Origin: Allomyces macrogynus ATCC 38327
Lineage: Eukaryota; Blastocladiomycota; Blastocladiomycetes; Blastocladiales; Blastocladiaceae
Assembly (NCBI GenBank): GCA_000151295.1
Contig: GG745332.1
Coordinates: forward strand, 1,195,738 to 1,259,737
Length of the DNA stretch: 64,000 nucleotides
Direction: 5' to 3'
A program made the position numbers and the translations under genes. Shown here piece after piece: positions 1-10,820 of this stretch (position 1 is its first letter; each line of letters starts with the position of its first letter). The notes beneath the pieces are model-generated. The model was given only the letters and a program-made list of their open reading frames with translations, had not been told where the DNA came from and ran no database searches.

Positions 1-257
1 TGGTGCGTGCCGCTGGCAGCGCTGGCAGCAGCAGTGTTGTGCAGGAAAGCGCTCGCCGCGCGAAAAAGTGTGCAGGCGTCCCCTGCCTGTTACGGCGCCC
101 CGCGTGCTTCCACGTGTCTTCTACCGCATGCCCACCGCACGCGCCCACCGCACAACCCCACCAACGACCCGATCCCTGCCGCGCTCGCACAGATCTCGAG
201 CAAGTCATCCTCGACAACCAGCGGCCATCCGCACCCATCACCACTGCCAGCAACACC

Positions 258-722
258 ATGTTCCTGCGCTCCACCGTCTTGGCCGTGCGCCGCGCCGCCT
301 CTGCTCGCCCTGCGACCCTGCGATCGCTTCAGGCAGCAGCACCATCCACGACCGCATCGCGCGACTTCTCCACGCCTGCTGCCGAACATGAAACCCTGCC
401 CGAGTTCGACACGGACGCGGAGCGCGCCGTCTACCTGAAACTGCGGTCGGCGCTCGCGCCCACGGCCCTCGAAGTGCGCGACGTGAGCGGCGGGTGCGGC
501 GCCATGTACGAGCTCTACATTGAGTCGCCGCAGTTTGCCGGCATGAACAAGGTCCAGCAGCAGCGGCTCGTGAACCAGGTGCTCAAGGAGGATATTGCAA
601 CGTGGCACGGCATGTGTGCGCGACTTGCGCGATCGACGGACGTATGCTTGATCTGGACGAGTCTGATCTTCTCGATGTGTACAGGTGTACGCATGACGAC
701 CAAGCCGTCCCCAGCATCGTAA
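258..722 (+). CDS. BOL3: BolA-like mitochondrial protein (BOL3/BOLA3)
   Basis: Two exons, 258..615 and 685..722, with a 69-bp intron in phase 1. The ATG at 258 has a CAACACC context. The N-terminus is Arg/Ala/Ser-rich with no acidic residues for about 40 positions, as expected for a mitochondrial presequence. The BolA fold follows: a GGCGAMYEL strand with the conserved Cys, then the KVQQQRLVNQVLKEDI helix and the WHGM loop that carries the family His. The short second exon supplies the C-terminal VRMTTKPSPAS. In yeast and human, BolA3 works with Nfu1 and glutaredoxin 5 to deliver 4Fe-4S clusters to mitochondrial enzymes. Two clients from those systems, complex I (NDUFS8) and the lipoyl-dependent E2 (KGD2), are also encoded in this window. 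Family identity is clear. The intron is inferred from frame and domain continuity. Confidence 0.88.
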   Translation: MFLRSTVLAVRRAASARPATLRSLQAAAPSTTASRDFSTPAAEHETLPEFDTDAERAVYLKLRSALAPTALEVRDVSGGCGAMYELYIESPQFAGMNKVQQQRLVNQVLKEDIATWHGMCARLARSTDVCLIWTSLIFSMCTGVRMTTKPSPAS

Positions 723-1124
723 GACGCGTGACGACCGTTATGTATAATAATTACCAACGCGTAGACATTTTTTTTGCAGGGGCCTTTTTTTGTCTAGTGG
801 GTCGCAACCTGCGATGTACGTCGCTGCTCGGCTGGCTCCCACACTGGGAAGTCTCATTGTGTCGATGTGACGGAATGGGCCTCTTTGAAATGAGACTGGC
901 GACGGACGTGACGAGTTATTGCTGCCCGCTCAGGGCTGGCAGGCAACATCACGTCCGAAATCACAACCATCCGTCCAGCCACACTCTCCCAACAAAGTGC
1001 AAATAACCGTTCGTCTTATTCCACATTATAAATATGGCCAGCCAACCAACCCCCAAGTTCCAAATCAAAAAGGGAAAACAAAATCACAAAGCAATCTCAC
1101 CCAACCTCCTTGGCCGCCAGCGCT
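723..1124. other. intergenic, convergent 3' ends
   Basis: This 0.4-kb gap lies between the stop of BOL3 and the stop of the converging unknown gene. It holds AT-rich patches (TATGTATAATAATTA at about 739 and TTATAAATATGG at about 1026) that could serve 3'-end formation on either strand. I see no coding signal. Confidence 0.6.
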
Positions 1125-3441
1125 TCATGCCTCGTCCTCACTCACCGACTTGGCATCTTTGCCAGCCATCGCCGCAACCTGGCGCCGCATTACCACCATT
1201 TCCGCGCGCACCTCTGACAACTCGTTCAATACGCGCGCCTGGCCCGCAATCACCTGTTGGAGTAACTGTGCGTGCGCGCGCAACTGCTCTTCCCACGACG
1301 CCGGCGGCGCTGGAGCTGGCACGGGCACAGGCGCCACGGCCGTATCCACGGGCAGTACAGCCGGTACGATCGCCGGTGGAGAGCGGCGCGGCGCCGCGGC
1401 CGGTGTCGTGGGTGTAGCTGGCGAGGGTGCGGGTGAGCTCGTGATGGCCGGCAAGTCGACGGGCACAGTGGGTGGGGTCGCGCTGGCAGATGGCGCCCGT
1501 GCTGGTGTCTGGTTCGGCGCGCATCCCGCGGGCACGGCCGGCGCCGCGGGATCGGCGACGTTCCCTGTCGCGTCGGTTGAGGACGGCGCGGTACTGTCGC
1601 TGGTGGTCACGTCGAGCAATGGCGGTGGGGGAGCGACGGTCATGAGCCCCGCGGGGGGCGTGTTCACGTCTGGGTTCAATTCTAGCGTCCACATGAGTGT
1701 GAGTCGTTGCTAATCCGGTGGAGAGTGTTGCCAGGAGCGTACCGCGCAATCTTTTCGCAATCAAAATCAGCGACTCGGTCGCAAGCCGCTTGAACGGTTT
1801 CGACTGGTCGACCTTGGCGAGCAGCACCGAAAAGTAGCGCCAGTTGCGCAACAGGACGTGTTCCGGGATCAAGTTGAGCGCCTCGATCAGGTCCGTCTTG
1901 CACCGTGTCGGCGACGAGCGGAGACTGGTTGTGGTATTGAAAGTTGGTCAGTAGGCGGTCCCAACGGATCCGGCAAGCAAGGAGCACGCCGTGTACCTGA
2001 TCGACGTGATGGTTCCATCCTCGCGGCGCACATCAATAAACAACGTCTCGCCCGATCCGTGAATGTACTGTCCGGGCACTTTTTGCTCAATCGCGACAAT
2101 CGTCGCCTTGCCGCGCTGCCCGATACGCAGCAGGCCGCCCGGCCGACTCCCACCGGGCGTCGCAGGGGCCGACACGTTACCGCCAGCACCGGTAGTCGCT
2201 GGTGCAGCAGTTGCAGCGGCGCGGGGCGACGCAGCTGCCGACGCCGTCGCCGGATCGGGCGTTGGCTCTTCGAGCTGCCGACAATGCTCGCAATCGTCGT
2301 GGGCGTCGCCCTCGTCACCGTCAGCACCGCCGAGCGAGACGGACCGGCGCACGGGCTGCGCGTTTGGGAGCGCAGTCGCGTTCCTGCTGTTACCAGCAAG
2401 CCCGGTTTCGGGCCGCTGCGCGTCGAGGATGTCGAGATTGAGTAGTGCGTCTATATCAAGTGCGGTCGGAGCCGCAGGCGCCGCTGCAGCTGGCGTGCCG
2501 AGTACCGACGGCGCACTGGCTGCGGTCGGTGCCGGCGACGGATTCGTCGCGGCCGCACCGGGCACCACCTCGGGAGGAGGAGCACGCGGCGAGGTTGCTG
2601 AGCCCGGGATCCGCGGAAACGCTGCGCCCGGCTCACCAAACAGTTCGAGCCAGCTCGGCATCGAGTCGAGCAAATTCGCGCCGCCAGACGCACTCCCCGT
2701 GGCCCCAGCGCCCGCAGCGCCCGCATGCGAAAACGCCGGTGGCGCATAGAAATGATCTGCTGCGCACGAGTCGTCGTGCACGTGCACGCCCGACGCGAAT
2801 CCGGCGCCGAGGCCTTGGTGGTGCGGGTGCAGGTGCATGTGCGGCGGCATGTGCGGATGCGCGTGTGCGTGGACGGCAGACGGCCACGCGGCGGCAGGCG
2901 CGGACACGGGCGCAACAGCCGCTGCGGGCATCGATGGCGGCATGGCGACCGCCGCGGCCGCCGCGGCGGCAGCGAATTGCGCGGGATCGGCGTGCATCCA
3001 ACTGGGCGCGCCGGCCGCGCCCGCGTACGAAGCAGTGCGTGCGAGCTTGCGCGGGCGCATGGTCCACGGGTACTGGTCGAGCGAGGCCGGCATGGCCAGG
3101 TCAAGCCCGAGCGTATCGAGCAGATCCATGGCCGGGAAATTCAGGCCGGCGTAGGCCGGTAAGTGGCCGGGTGCGGTCGCGGCCAGGAAGTTGGCTGCGG
3201 CACCCGAGTGCGGGCGCGCCAGCCCAGTCGACGGGGGCGGCGGCGCGGGACCGGTCCCTGGCGCAGCGGCATTGGCGGCACCTGGGAAGATCGGGAGGCC
3301 CTGCGAGTTGGCGACACGTCCGGTCGGTGCGGGGTGAGCGGCGGGTTGCTGCTGTAGTTGGGCGGTAGGCGGTGCGTTTGTTGTCGAATCGACGTGGTCG
3401 CTTCCAAACGCCTCGGCGTGTGTGCGGACGGCGCCCCCCAT
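1125..3441 (-). CDS. unknown large Ala/Pro-rich protein
   Basis: Three exons on the minus strand (1997..3441, 1743..1924, 1125..1681) join in frame to 727 residues. The introns are 72 and 61 bp with GTACAC and GTACGC donors. The ATG at 3441 sits in a near-perfect GCCGCCATGG context. Roughly the first 380 residues are low-complexity Ala/Pro/His sequence, including a run of His/Pro repeats. The only ordered part spans the exon 1/2/3 junctions: a beta-like GQRGKATIVAIEQKVPGQ stretch, followed by helices around LIEALNLIPEHVLLRNWRYF and LATESLILIAKRLR. A Pro/Thr tail then ends in a predicted coiled coil (LRAHAQLLQQVIAGQARVLN and on). I do not recognise the family. A nuclear regulator would fit the composition, but that is only a guess. 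Confidence 0.6.
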
Positions 3442-3893
3442 GGCGGCGGCGGCGGCCTGGAACTTGGCCGGCGCGACGACGGCGCGCGTGTGGCCAGCAG
3501 CGGGGAGCAGTTACTTGGCGAATGCAGCGACTTGGACGCTGGCGACGGTATCGATCGCAGCGACGGAACAGAGTCGACGATGTGGGCCTCGAGCAACAAG
3601 CCACAGGGCCGCGCGGGTACCCCGCTGTCGCGCGCTGTCGTTACCGTGGGTGTGTGCCCTGCGACAACTGCGACACGCGCAGTCCACGCCAGACTCGTCC
3701 CTGGCCGTGCTTCGTCCACGTCCGATGCGCGTGCTCACTCCATCGCCGAGCAGTTTGCTTTCCTTGCCGCCGTAACGGCGGCTCGCAACTTGCATCCGAT
3801 TTACGCGAGTTTTGGAGCCCCGTGTGCTCTGGACACTTCTCGCAGTGTTCTCCACTCGTTGATTCGTCCCTGATCCAGCATTGATCTGCCGCC
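3442..3893. other. divergent intergenic region
   Basis: This 0.45-kb region separates the start of the unknown minus-strand gene from the start of TMA20 on the plus strand, so it should hold both promoters. Open frames run through it on both strands but look like GC-rich shadow frames. I see no clear promoter element. Confidence 0.5.
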
Positions 3894-4790
3894 ATGAGCC
3901 TGTTCAAAAAGTACCAACCCGCCAACCACCTGAACCCAAACCGCGGCCACCAAATGATCGTGCCTCGCCGGGCCATGACCATCAGCTGCCGACTACCATG
4001 CTGAACAAACGACCGTCTATGCGCCCAGATTCGACGTGAACGAGTCGGTTTCGGGCCAGACCAAGACCAAGTCGTCGGTGCAGCGCGCGATCCGCACCAA
4101 GATTGCTGAACAGTACCCGGCCCTCGAGCCTTACCTCGACGACTTGATCCCGAAAAAGTCGCCGCTGGTCCTCGTCAAGTGGTGCGCATAGCCACAGCTC
4201 GCTTTTCCTCGGCTCTCCACCAATTCATGCACTCGCTCGCACGATTTAGCAAGGACCACATCCAGCTGCTCACGGTTAACGGCAAGATCCTCTTCTTCAA
4301 CCACTACGACGGCCCATGGATGCCCGTCTTGCGCCTGCTGCACCAATGTACGACCCCGAATCGTGTCCACCGGCACCATCGCTACCAAATCGCAGCTTAC
4401 TCTGCACCGATCCAAACAGACCCCTTCATGATGCCGGCGCTCCAGGTCGACCGTGGCGCCATCAAGTTCATTCTTTCCTCGGCCAACATCATGTGCCCCG
4501 GCTTGACCTCGCCCGGTGCCTGGATGCCTGCCGAGTCGCTGCCCGCCGAATCGCCCGTTGCCATCTTTGCCGAGGGCAAGCATTTCCCGCTCGCCATTGG
4601 ATGGCTCAAGATGAGCACCGACGACATGTACGTGCGTTCGCAGCGTGGGCCAACCGTTGGCTGCTGAGCGTGAAAACTAACCTTGTCCACCCTTTTTCTT
4701 TCGTCCAGCCGCAAGATCAACAAGGGCATTGGTGTCGACAACCTCCACCACCTCAACGACCTGCTGTGGAAGACCGAAGAGCTCCACTAG
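3894..4790 (+). CDS. TMA20: MCTS1/Tma20 translation factor
   Basis: Five exons (3894..3910, 4029..4178, 4250..4347, 4420..4627, 4709..4790) join to 184 residues, essentially the family length. The first exon encodes only MSLFKK. Family signatures are continuous across all four junctions: SSVQRAIRTKIAEQYPALEP and PLVLVKN in the N-terminal DUF1947-type domain, then DRGAIKFILSSANIMCPGLT, EGKHFPLAIGWLKMST and INKGIGVDNLHHLNDLLWK in the C-terminal PUA domain. Tma20/MCTS1 pairs with Tma22/DENR to remove deacylated tRNA from 40S subunits and promote re-initiation. The introns are 118, 71, 72 and 81 bp. Three of the four donors begin GTAC. Every phase closes, so this is one of the firmest models in the window. 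Confidence 0.95.
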
Positions 4791-5094
4791 GTACACGTGA
4801 GCGAGTGGATCGTATTCTTTTAGGCCAATACAGTTTTCGACGTTTCCGGGGTTTTGGAATGGATCGGACCGTTCGTTTTGGACCGTTCGTTTTGGAATGA
4901 TGGGACTGCCCTGACAGGTTCAATGCGAAAGCAACCAAGAACAGGCTCGAATTCTATGAGTGCCCTAGGGAATAAAATCGGAACAGACAAAACGGCAGCG
5001 AGGGCGGGAAACGATTTACACAAATGGGTAACCCCACGAACAGTACGAAAAAATGAGCGAGCCGGACAAGAACCAAGCACACAACATTTCCCGT
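4791..5094. other. convergent intergenic region with short tandem repeat
   Basis: This 0.3-kb gap lies between the stops of TMA20 and the PP2C gene. At about 4866..4894 a 14-bp unit, GGACCGTTCGTTTT, is repeated twice head-to-tail. The decamer TTTTGGAATG flanks the repeat on both sides. No gene is visible. Confidence 0.6.
4866..4894. repeat. two-copy 14-bp tandem repeat
   Basis: Two adjacent copies of GGACCGTTCGTTTT lie in the 3' intergenic region between TMA20 and the phosphatase gene. Function is unknown. It is short enough to be replication slippage. Confidence 0.7.
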
Positions 5095-6571
5095 TCAACT
5101 TTCCTCAATCGGCGCCATCATCTCCGCCGACCCCTCCGTCACCACCGTACTCGCGTCTGTCGGCACCACACTTGCCGGCCGCGGCGGCAACGGCGGCGCG
5201 TGCCGCACCAACAGCACGCACACATTCGACACATTATCGTCAATCTCGCGCCGGTCCAGGCCGCGCAGTGCCGCGCGCAATACTTTGCGCGACGCCGATT
5301 CAGCCGCGGCTGTCCAGACGTCGCGGTCGGTCGTGCCGCGTGCAGGCCGGACGGCGGCGGCCACGTGCCGCACGGCCTCGTGGTCATGCGGCAAGCCGTC
5401 CCAGACACCGTCCGACGCGACGAGCACAGCCACGTCGCGCGAAGAGTCGATCCGGTGGTGCGTGAATTCTGGGTCGGCGACGACGCCGAGTTTCTTGGCG
5501 ACCGAGTCGCCGAGAGAGCGGGTAACGACAATGCCGGGGTACGGGAGCGTGCCCTTGAAGATGCGCAGCGGGCTGTCGTCTACCGGTTGAGAGTGAAGTG
5601 TTTAGCAACCAGCGCTGCGTGGGAGCGCGGAATGGCGAGCACAGCGCGAGAATATACCTTCATTGGGTGCTAACCGGTCCACGCGCGCGCCGGCCGCTTG
5701 TACGCGCTCGAGCTCGTCGGGATCGTCGCATGTATGGTCACTAAGGAGCGCGCACAGTGCACAAAAGGGCACAAATCAAGTCAACATCATCGTTCATCCG
5801 TGATAAATAACAATCCAAGCCAAGTAACGTTACTACACACCGAGTCAAGCGCACACCAATCCACTTGTCCACCGCCTCCTTTTCCGGCAATTTCGTTTCC
5901 CCATTCTGTTCCGGCGGCAACTCGGTCACCGGTGGTGCCGCCGCCGGCATTTGCGCAATCGCGGCACGACTGTCGCCCACATTGGCCACATAGCACGCGT
6001 CGGCCGTGAGCACGGCGACTACTGCCGTCGTCCCGCTAATGTAGCAATCGAGTTCGTCGTTATCGAGTACGGCGCGCGAGACCCGCGCAAACGCCGTCTG
6101 TAGGGCCACTTGCACAATTAACTCGTCGAGCGCCGCATCCGCATCGCTCACCGACGACGTGGCCACCACTTCACGCAAACACTGCGGCACGATTTCCGCC
6201 AACAAATCGCGCGCGAATCGCGCAACCCGTCCACCATCGGGACCGTGTCCGTCAAGCACGCCAATTACGACCGCATGCAAGTCATCGACAGCCGCGACCA
6301 ACGTCTCGTCCTGCTGCTCGGCCCGGCGGCCCGGGTCGTGGTACGACGAAACGTACGCGGTCAGGTCCGGGGCCAGGGTCACAGTGAGTGGCGCATGTGC
6401 GCGGTACGGCCGGCGTGGTGGGGTCACGCGCGACGCACGCCGCTTGCGCGGGCCCTTGGTCGGGCGCGTCGTAGGGGTGGTGCCCGGCGGTTTCGCGTGG
6501 TCGGGCATGGTGTCGGCGTGCGGCTGCACGTGGTGGTGGTGGAGGTGTGCGTTTGAGTGGCGGTGCACCAT
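5095..6571 (-). CDS. PP2C-family protein phosphatase
   Basis: Three exons on the minus strand (5841..6571, 5658..5740, 5095..5579) give 432 residues. The introns are 100 and 78 bp. The ATG at 6571 follows AACC and is followed by G. The frame is open further upstream, but only a GTG would start there, so I reject the longer form. About 75 basic/His-rich residues precede the catalytic domain. PPM motifs appear in order: GVLDGHGPDGG (metal-binding Asp), GTTAVVAVL, VANVGDSRA, LTRDHTCDDPDELERV, RSLGDSVAKK, LVASDGVWDGL and DNVSNVCVLLV. All metal-coordinating Asp positions seem present, so activity as a Mg/Mn-dependent Ser/Thr phosphatase is expected. The DHT motif is rebuilt exactly across intron 1, which supports the splice. 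The specific substrate cannot be told. Confidence 0.9.
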
Positions 6572-6729
6572 GGTTGTAGCGGTTTTGGTGGCGAGAGCGA
6601 TGAAGTTGGCCCGAGAGCGGGCAACTCGGGCGCGAGCAGGTACGGCGCCGCGTGCGACGGTGGAGAAGGTCCCGAACTGATTTCCCGTTCTGATTTTTTT
6701 AGTAGGAGGTCGAGCGGAGAGCTGGAGCG

Positions 6730-7158
6730 TCAGAAGCGGTCCATCGAAGGCGGGTCGATGTTGCACGAAGTCGGTTGGGTGGCACACCTGATCTCGGCGA
6801 CGGCGAGCTTGACCACGGTCAAAGCCAGAATTCCCGTTCGGTGGAATAGATCGCAGTGCAAAGCGTCGTCGGGCGCAGCGCCGTCTATCAGTCTATGGTT
6901 CGTGCCGGGGCTGCTGGGTTGCTGCGATGCTGGTCCTGTTGCGCGTGGGGCTGGATCGACTTGACTGGGTCCAAGGCGGTAATCGTGCAGCTCGAGATCA
7001 GAGTGCTGGTAGTCTTGGTGTACTGGGCGGGCAGCGTTGGTGTGGGGTTCTGGCGACGTTTTCGAGCCGAAGATGACGGCGGCAACGGCAACGGCGGTGC
7101 ACGTGATGCCGGCGCGCCGCTGTGTCGCGCCGCGAGACATGAGACGCACGTGCCTCAT
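6730..7158 (-). CDS. small single-helix membrane protein, hypothetical
   Basis: An uninterrupted 142-codon frame starts at ATG 7158, with a second in-frame ATG (MSRG) at 7140. From the second start, a short basic segment is followed by one hydrophobic helix (AGITCTAVAVAAVIFG) and a polar Pro/His-rich remainder. The MSR-start plus one membrane helix recalls small mitochondrial inner-membrane assembly factors such as PET117. The downstream sequence does not show that family's helix, so I give no name. The frame lies upstream of the phosphatase gene on the same strand. No intron is needed. It could be a spurious frame in GC-rich DNA. Confidence 0.35.
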   Translation of the reverse strand: MRHVRLMSRGATQRRAGITCTAVAVAAVIFGSKTSPEPHTNAARPVHQDYQHSDLELHDYRLGPSQVDPAPRATGPASQQPSSPGTNHRLIDGAAPDDALHCDLFHRTGILALTVVKLAVAEIRCATQPTSCNIDPPSMDRF

Positions 7159-7606
7159 TGCGCGCCGCGGTTTCGCCCAGAGCGGCGCACGGCGCGGCGG
7201 AAATGGCGGAAAAGGTTGGGTGATTTAGGTTGACGATGGTTTTGGCAGGCCAATGCCGCAAGGAGGCTGCACCCGCCCGCCGCGGTGCTCAGCAGCGCTG
7301 AGCGGACGGTGGCGCCGGCAACTCGGCTTCGACAACACCATCGACACCGACTCTGGCCTGCTCCACCACCACCACCACAACAGCCGACTGCCATCGGCCC
7401 GTTGCTCCTCCGCTCCCTCCACCACCCCGCTCTTGCACGACCCCGCGCCCCGCACTCGCTGCAGTGCACCGGCGCCCCGCCCAGCTCCTACTGCCACTGC
7501 CGACGAGTCGCCGCGGACCGCCTCCACCCTCACGCCCCCTCTCAGCACCGGTTTCTGCACGACTTTCACGTCGACCGACCAGCCAACCAACAACCAACCT
7601 GCAACC
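7159..7606. other. intergenic, 5' region of wall-protein gene
   Basis: This 0.45-kb region holds a pyrimidine- and CCA-rich stretch from about 7340 to 7600 ending at the start of the GPI-protein gene. It is probably promoter and 5' UTR. The open frames here are low-complexity shadows. Confidence 0.5.
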
Positions 7607-8363
7607 ATGACCTCGTCGCGCTCGGTTCTCGCCATTGCTCTCGCCGTTGTCGTGGCCGTCCTGGCCTGCGCGACTGCCGTGTCGGCTCAGACGGGTTCGT
7701 GCCCTCTCCACGCCCAATGCAGCAGCACCCACACCATCGGTCGCTGACCACCACCACCACGTTTGCCGACTTTTAGCGGCCCAAATCAACATGACGGCCA
7801 TCAAGACGCGCCAAGAGTGGTGCCTGCAGCAGACCCGCGTTTGCACCAACGTGTGCGCGCAGCAGACGCGTGTCAACAACTGCAACTACAACACGCTTGC
7901 CTACCAATGCTCGTGCAAAAACGGCACCGACCCGACTGCGTCCGAGGACGTGGATCTGACCATCCCTTACTTTGTCTGCCGTTGCGTATCCCTCCCCGCC
8001 TCTCGTCCCCGATCGGTGTTCCCACGGTTGAGGTGGCGCACGCTGACCTGATCCCCACGTCTTGGCACGCATTTTCTTTGGTATGTAGTCAACTACAAGT
8101 GGCAGCCGTGCATCCGCGCCTGCCCCGCCGGCAACCAAAACTGCACCGACACGTGCAACGAGCGGTTCCCCTGCGGTAAGGTCAAGACCAACCCGAACGT
8201 CACGGCCACCGAGACGACCTCGATCGACGCGACCACCTCGGCCACGTCGACGCCCACGGGCATCACGCTGCCCGACAACTCCATGGCCGTGCTTACCGCC
8301 AACGCGGGCCTGATCGGGTCGGCGCTCGCGCTCGTCGGTACCGTGATCCTCGCCGTCCTGTAA
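7607..8363 (+). CDS. secreted Cys-rich GPI-anchored wall protein (DUF7707-like)
   Basis: Three exons (7607..7694, 7777..7980, 8089..8363) encode 188 residues. Exon 1 is almost exactly a signal peptide (VLAIALAVVVAVLACATAVSA). The mature part is Cys-rich with a family-like pattern: QEWCLQQTRVC, NCNYNTLAYQCSCKNG, TIPYFVC, CIRACPAGNQNC and CNERFPCG. A Thr/Ser-rich stalk and a C-terminal hydrophobic segment ending in VGTVILAVL then follow, typical of GPI anchoring. Small fungal wall proteins of this type are extracellular, and their molecular role is mostly unknown. The second intron needs a GTTGCG donor at 7981 to keep the frame. The better-looking GTATCC five bases downstream breaks the frame. 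The model is firm apart from that donor. Confidence 0.85.
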
Positions 8364-9644
8364 GCGGCACCCGCTGCCATGAGGGGCGCCGATTCCGGTG
8401 GCGCCGCGATAGAACTTTTCGTTGCAGGTGATGTCTTTTTTTTTTGTTTTCTTGCTCGGTCTTTTCTCTCTTTTTTCCCCTTGTTTTCCGCCGATGGACC
8501 TTCCATCCTGGTCGTTTCTTGATCCGCCATCCATCCCTGGGTTTCGTTTGCGATTGTTGCGAGTGCTGTATTCCATCCATTTTTTTGGCTCGGGTCTTGT
8601 CTTGTCGATTTCCACGTCCATTGCTGGGTCACTCTGCTCAGCACCCGTCGTCGTGTGGGTATCTGTAGCTGCCGTTTTGGCATATGGGAATGCGCACCGG
8701 ACCGCTGCGCTGGATGTCTTGGCTGGCTCCATTACATCTTGGCGAGCTTGGCACGCGTCAGGTCGACTTCGACAGGCACATAAATTGTGATCGCAGCGTG
8801 CGACCTCCATTTGGCATCAACTTTCCATCAAGGCCGCCCTGCACGTCCTCCCTCTGCCTCTAACCTCTCCGCCCACACATGAGAAGAGCGCAGGCATGAA
8901 CAGGTCGATGGTGCTGCCGCCATTGCTTTTAAGAAATGGATGAATTAATTAAATGCTTCTCAGTTCCCAGTCTCATCCTTGCAGACGCTGGCATTTTGTT
9001 CCTGTCTTCTCGTCAACGGTTTTCCTTGTTTGCGCGCCGCTTTTGCGCACAAACTCGAGTTCTGACCGCTCCCCACCACCGCTCGCCTCGACGCAACGTT
9101 CCTCCACCGCTCTGTTCCCAGTTGGCGCCCTGCAAGACAACTCGACGAACAATGGGCTGCCAGGCCGCACGCGCGACTTGCTGCAGAAATCGTTGCCAGC
9201 TGAAGATCCCCTGCCACCAACCGACAGGTCACAAGTCGAGGCGATGGGCCCTGGACGACGACGATGGACCAACCATGCTCTCGCCCACTGCAGCGCCTTC
9301 ATCTCCCCCGCAAACCCGTTCCAACGGCAACGAATCCCTGTCGCGACATTGTTTACCCAGCGCACGACTTGACGGACCTGACTCGACCCCTGCTCGCCGG
9401 CCCAAACGCGACGCAACATCTGCACCACGTCGGATCGCTCCTGTCCTAAACTCAAGCTGGCCGTCCTTGCCGCAAAAGTCGCGCCATTCACTCGAGCAAC
9501 CGCCGCGCACGACGTGAACGACGCGCAATTTGTGCCGAGAACGTGTTGGCCAACACTCTCCACCGTCTTTGGCGGCAAGAAACTGGAAGCAAGACCCAGC
9601 GCGCGTGCGACCACCACGACCATCACGACCACCGCACTCCCACG
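8364..9644. other. long intergenic region
   Basis: These 1.3 kb lie between the wall-protein stop and the seven-helix protein start. It begins with a T-rich stretch (about 8430..8480), which suits 3'-end formation. A short AT island (ATGAATTAATTAAATGC) lies near 8939. CCA/CGA-rich pyrimidine-biased sequence runs from about 9070 to the next start. I find no convincing gene. Confidence 0.55.
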
Positions 9645-10820
9645 ATGGCCAACCATCTCGGTGCCGACACGCAGCTGCTGCTCAGTCGCGCGTCGGGCCT
9701 GATCACCTGTATCCCGGCGCTCATGACGACCGTGGAGGCCGTCAATTGCGTGCTCTACCAGTACCGCGGTCGTCCACTGCAGCGCGCGATTCTTGGCAGC
9801 GCCGTGCTCAGTATCGCCGTCGATATCGTGATTCTCGTCTCGGTTCTCGGCTGGCTCGCGAACCCGGACGAATTCCCCATCACGGCTGCACTCGTCGCCA
9901 TCAATCTCGGCAAGCGATTGCACTCGATCGTGACTGTGCACCTGACGTACTTGCGGTCGACGGCCGTCCTGATGCCGGGCGGCACCGCGGCGGCGTGGCG
10001 GCCATGGGCCGCGGCGTACACGGGCGGGTACGCTGTCCTGAGCCTGGCGACCGCCGTGTGCCAAGTCGCAGCCTACACTACGACCGACTGGGACTCGGTG
10101 CGCGCGCGCGACTCGGACCTGTTCAAGTACGGGTACCGCGTGTTCAACGTCCTCGCCGTGCTCTACTACGCCGTGCTCGCCGTTTACACGGACGTGTCGA
10201 TGCTGGGCGTCGCGCGCACCAACCCGCTGCTCGCCAAGCGGTTCGAGCACGTGCGCCAGTTTCTCAATATCCGCATCTTGCTCACCTATGAGTTGGTCAT
10301 GCTGATCGTCGTCGTCGCGACGCTCTTGGTCGGGATCGCGAACCCGAGCGTGACCGCGTCGGTCTACGCCGAACAGCTCCTGCTCGCACTAATCACGCTC
10401 AACGCGGCACTTACCGTCAAGGCTGCCGCAAGTATCCCGGGCGACTCGCTCAGCTGGCCGTCGTCGTCGGCCGGCGCACGCAATGCGGGCACGGCGGGAC
10501 GCACCGCACAGTGGACGGGGCCCGGCGCCGTGACCAGTGGAGGCGGCGGTGCAGCCGCTGGTGTGACGAGCGCACCAGGCACCCCCCAATTCGTTTGTCG
10601 CCCCCAATGATGACGGCCATTTTCAAAGGCGCCGACATTACCGGCGATTTCCGTGCCGCCGGCACTTACGGGCACGCCCGTCCTCTCAGCATCGACGCGG
10701 ACTTCACCAGCGACGACGGCCGCTGCGCCGTCGGGGACCGTGCCGGATTACGACGCGCGCACGCCCGATACGGTCGCGCTCCTCGCGAGCGAGCCTCACC
10801 CGAGGCCCGGGCAGCCGTAG
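9645..10820 (+). CDS. seven-transmembrane protein, unknown family
   Basis: The ATG at 9645 (CACGATGG) opens a frame with seven hydrophobic segments, roughly around residues 10-35, 50-72, 82-106, 124-146, 165-187, 206-232 and 240-262. Loops are short, with DWDSVRARD preceding segment five. The first frame ends at 10610. However, the same frame resumes at 10629 with a Thr/Ser/Pro tail that reads naturally to a TAG at 10818..10820. I therefore infer an in-frame intron ending at 10628. It starts either at 10593 (GTTTGT, 36 bp) or at 10530 (GTGACC, 99 bp), giving 379 or 358 residues. The topology would suit a receptor-like or lipid-associated membrane protein. No diagnostic motif is seen, so no function is assigned. 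Confidence 0.65.

Noticed and set aside
6572..6787. 72-codon N-terminal extension of the PP2C protein
   Set aside because: It would begin at GTG; the ATG at 6571 has good context and the extension shows no homology.
7253..7606. N-terminal extension of the wall protein
   Set aside because: The CCA-rich upstream frame lacks structure and would bury the signal peptide; ATG 7607 gives a proper secretory start.
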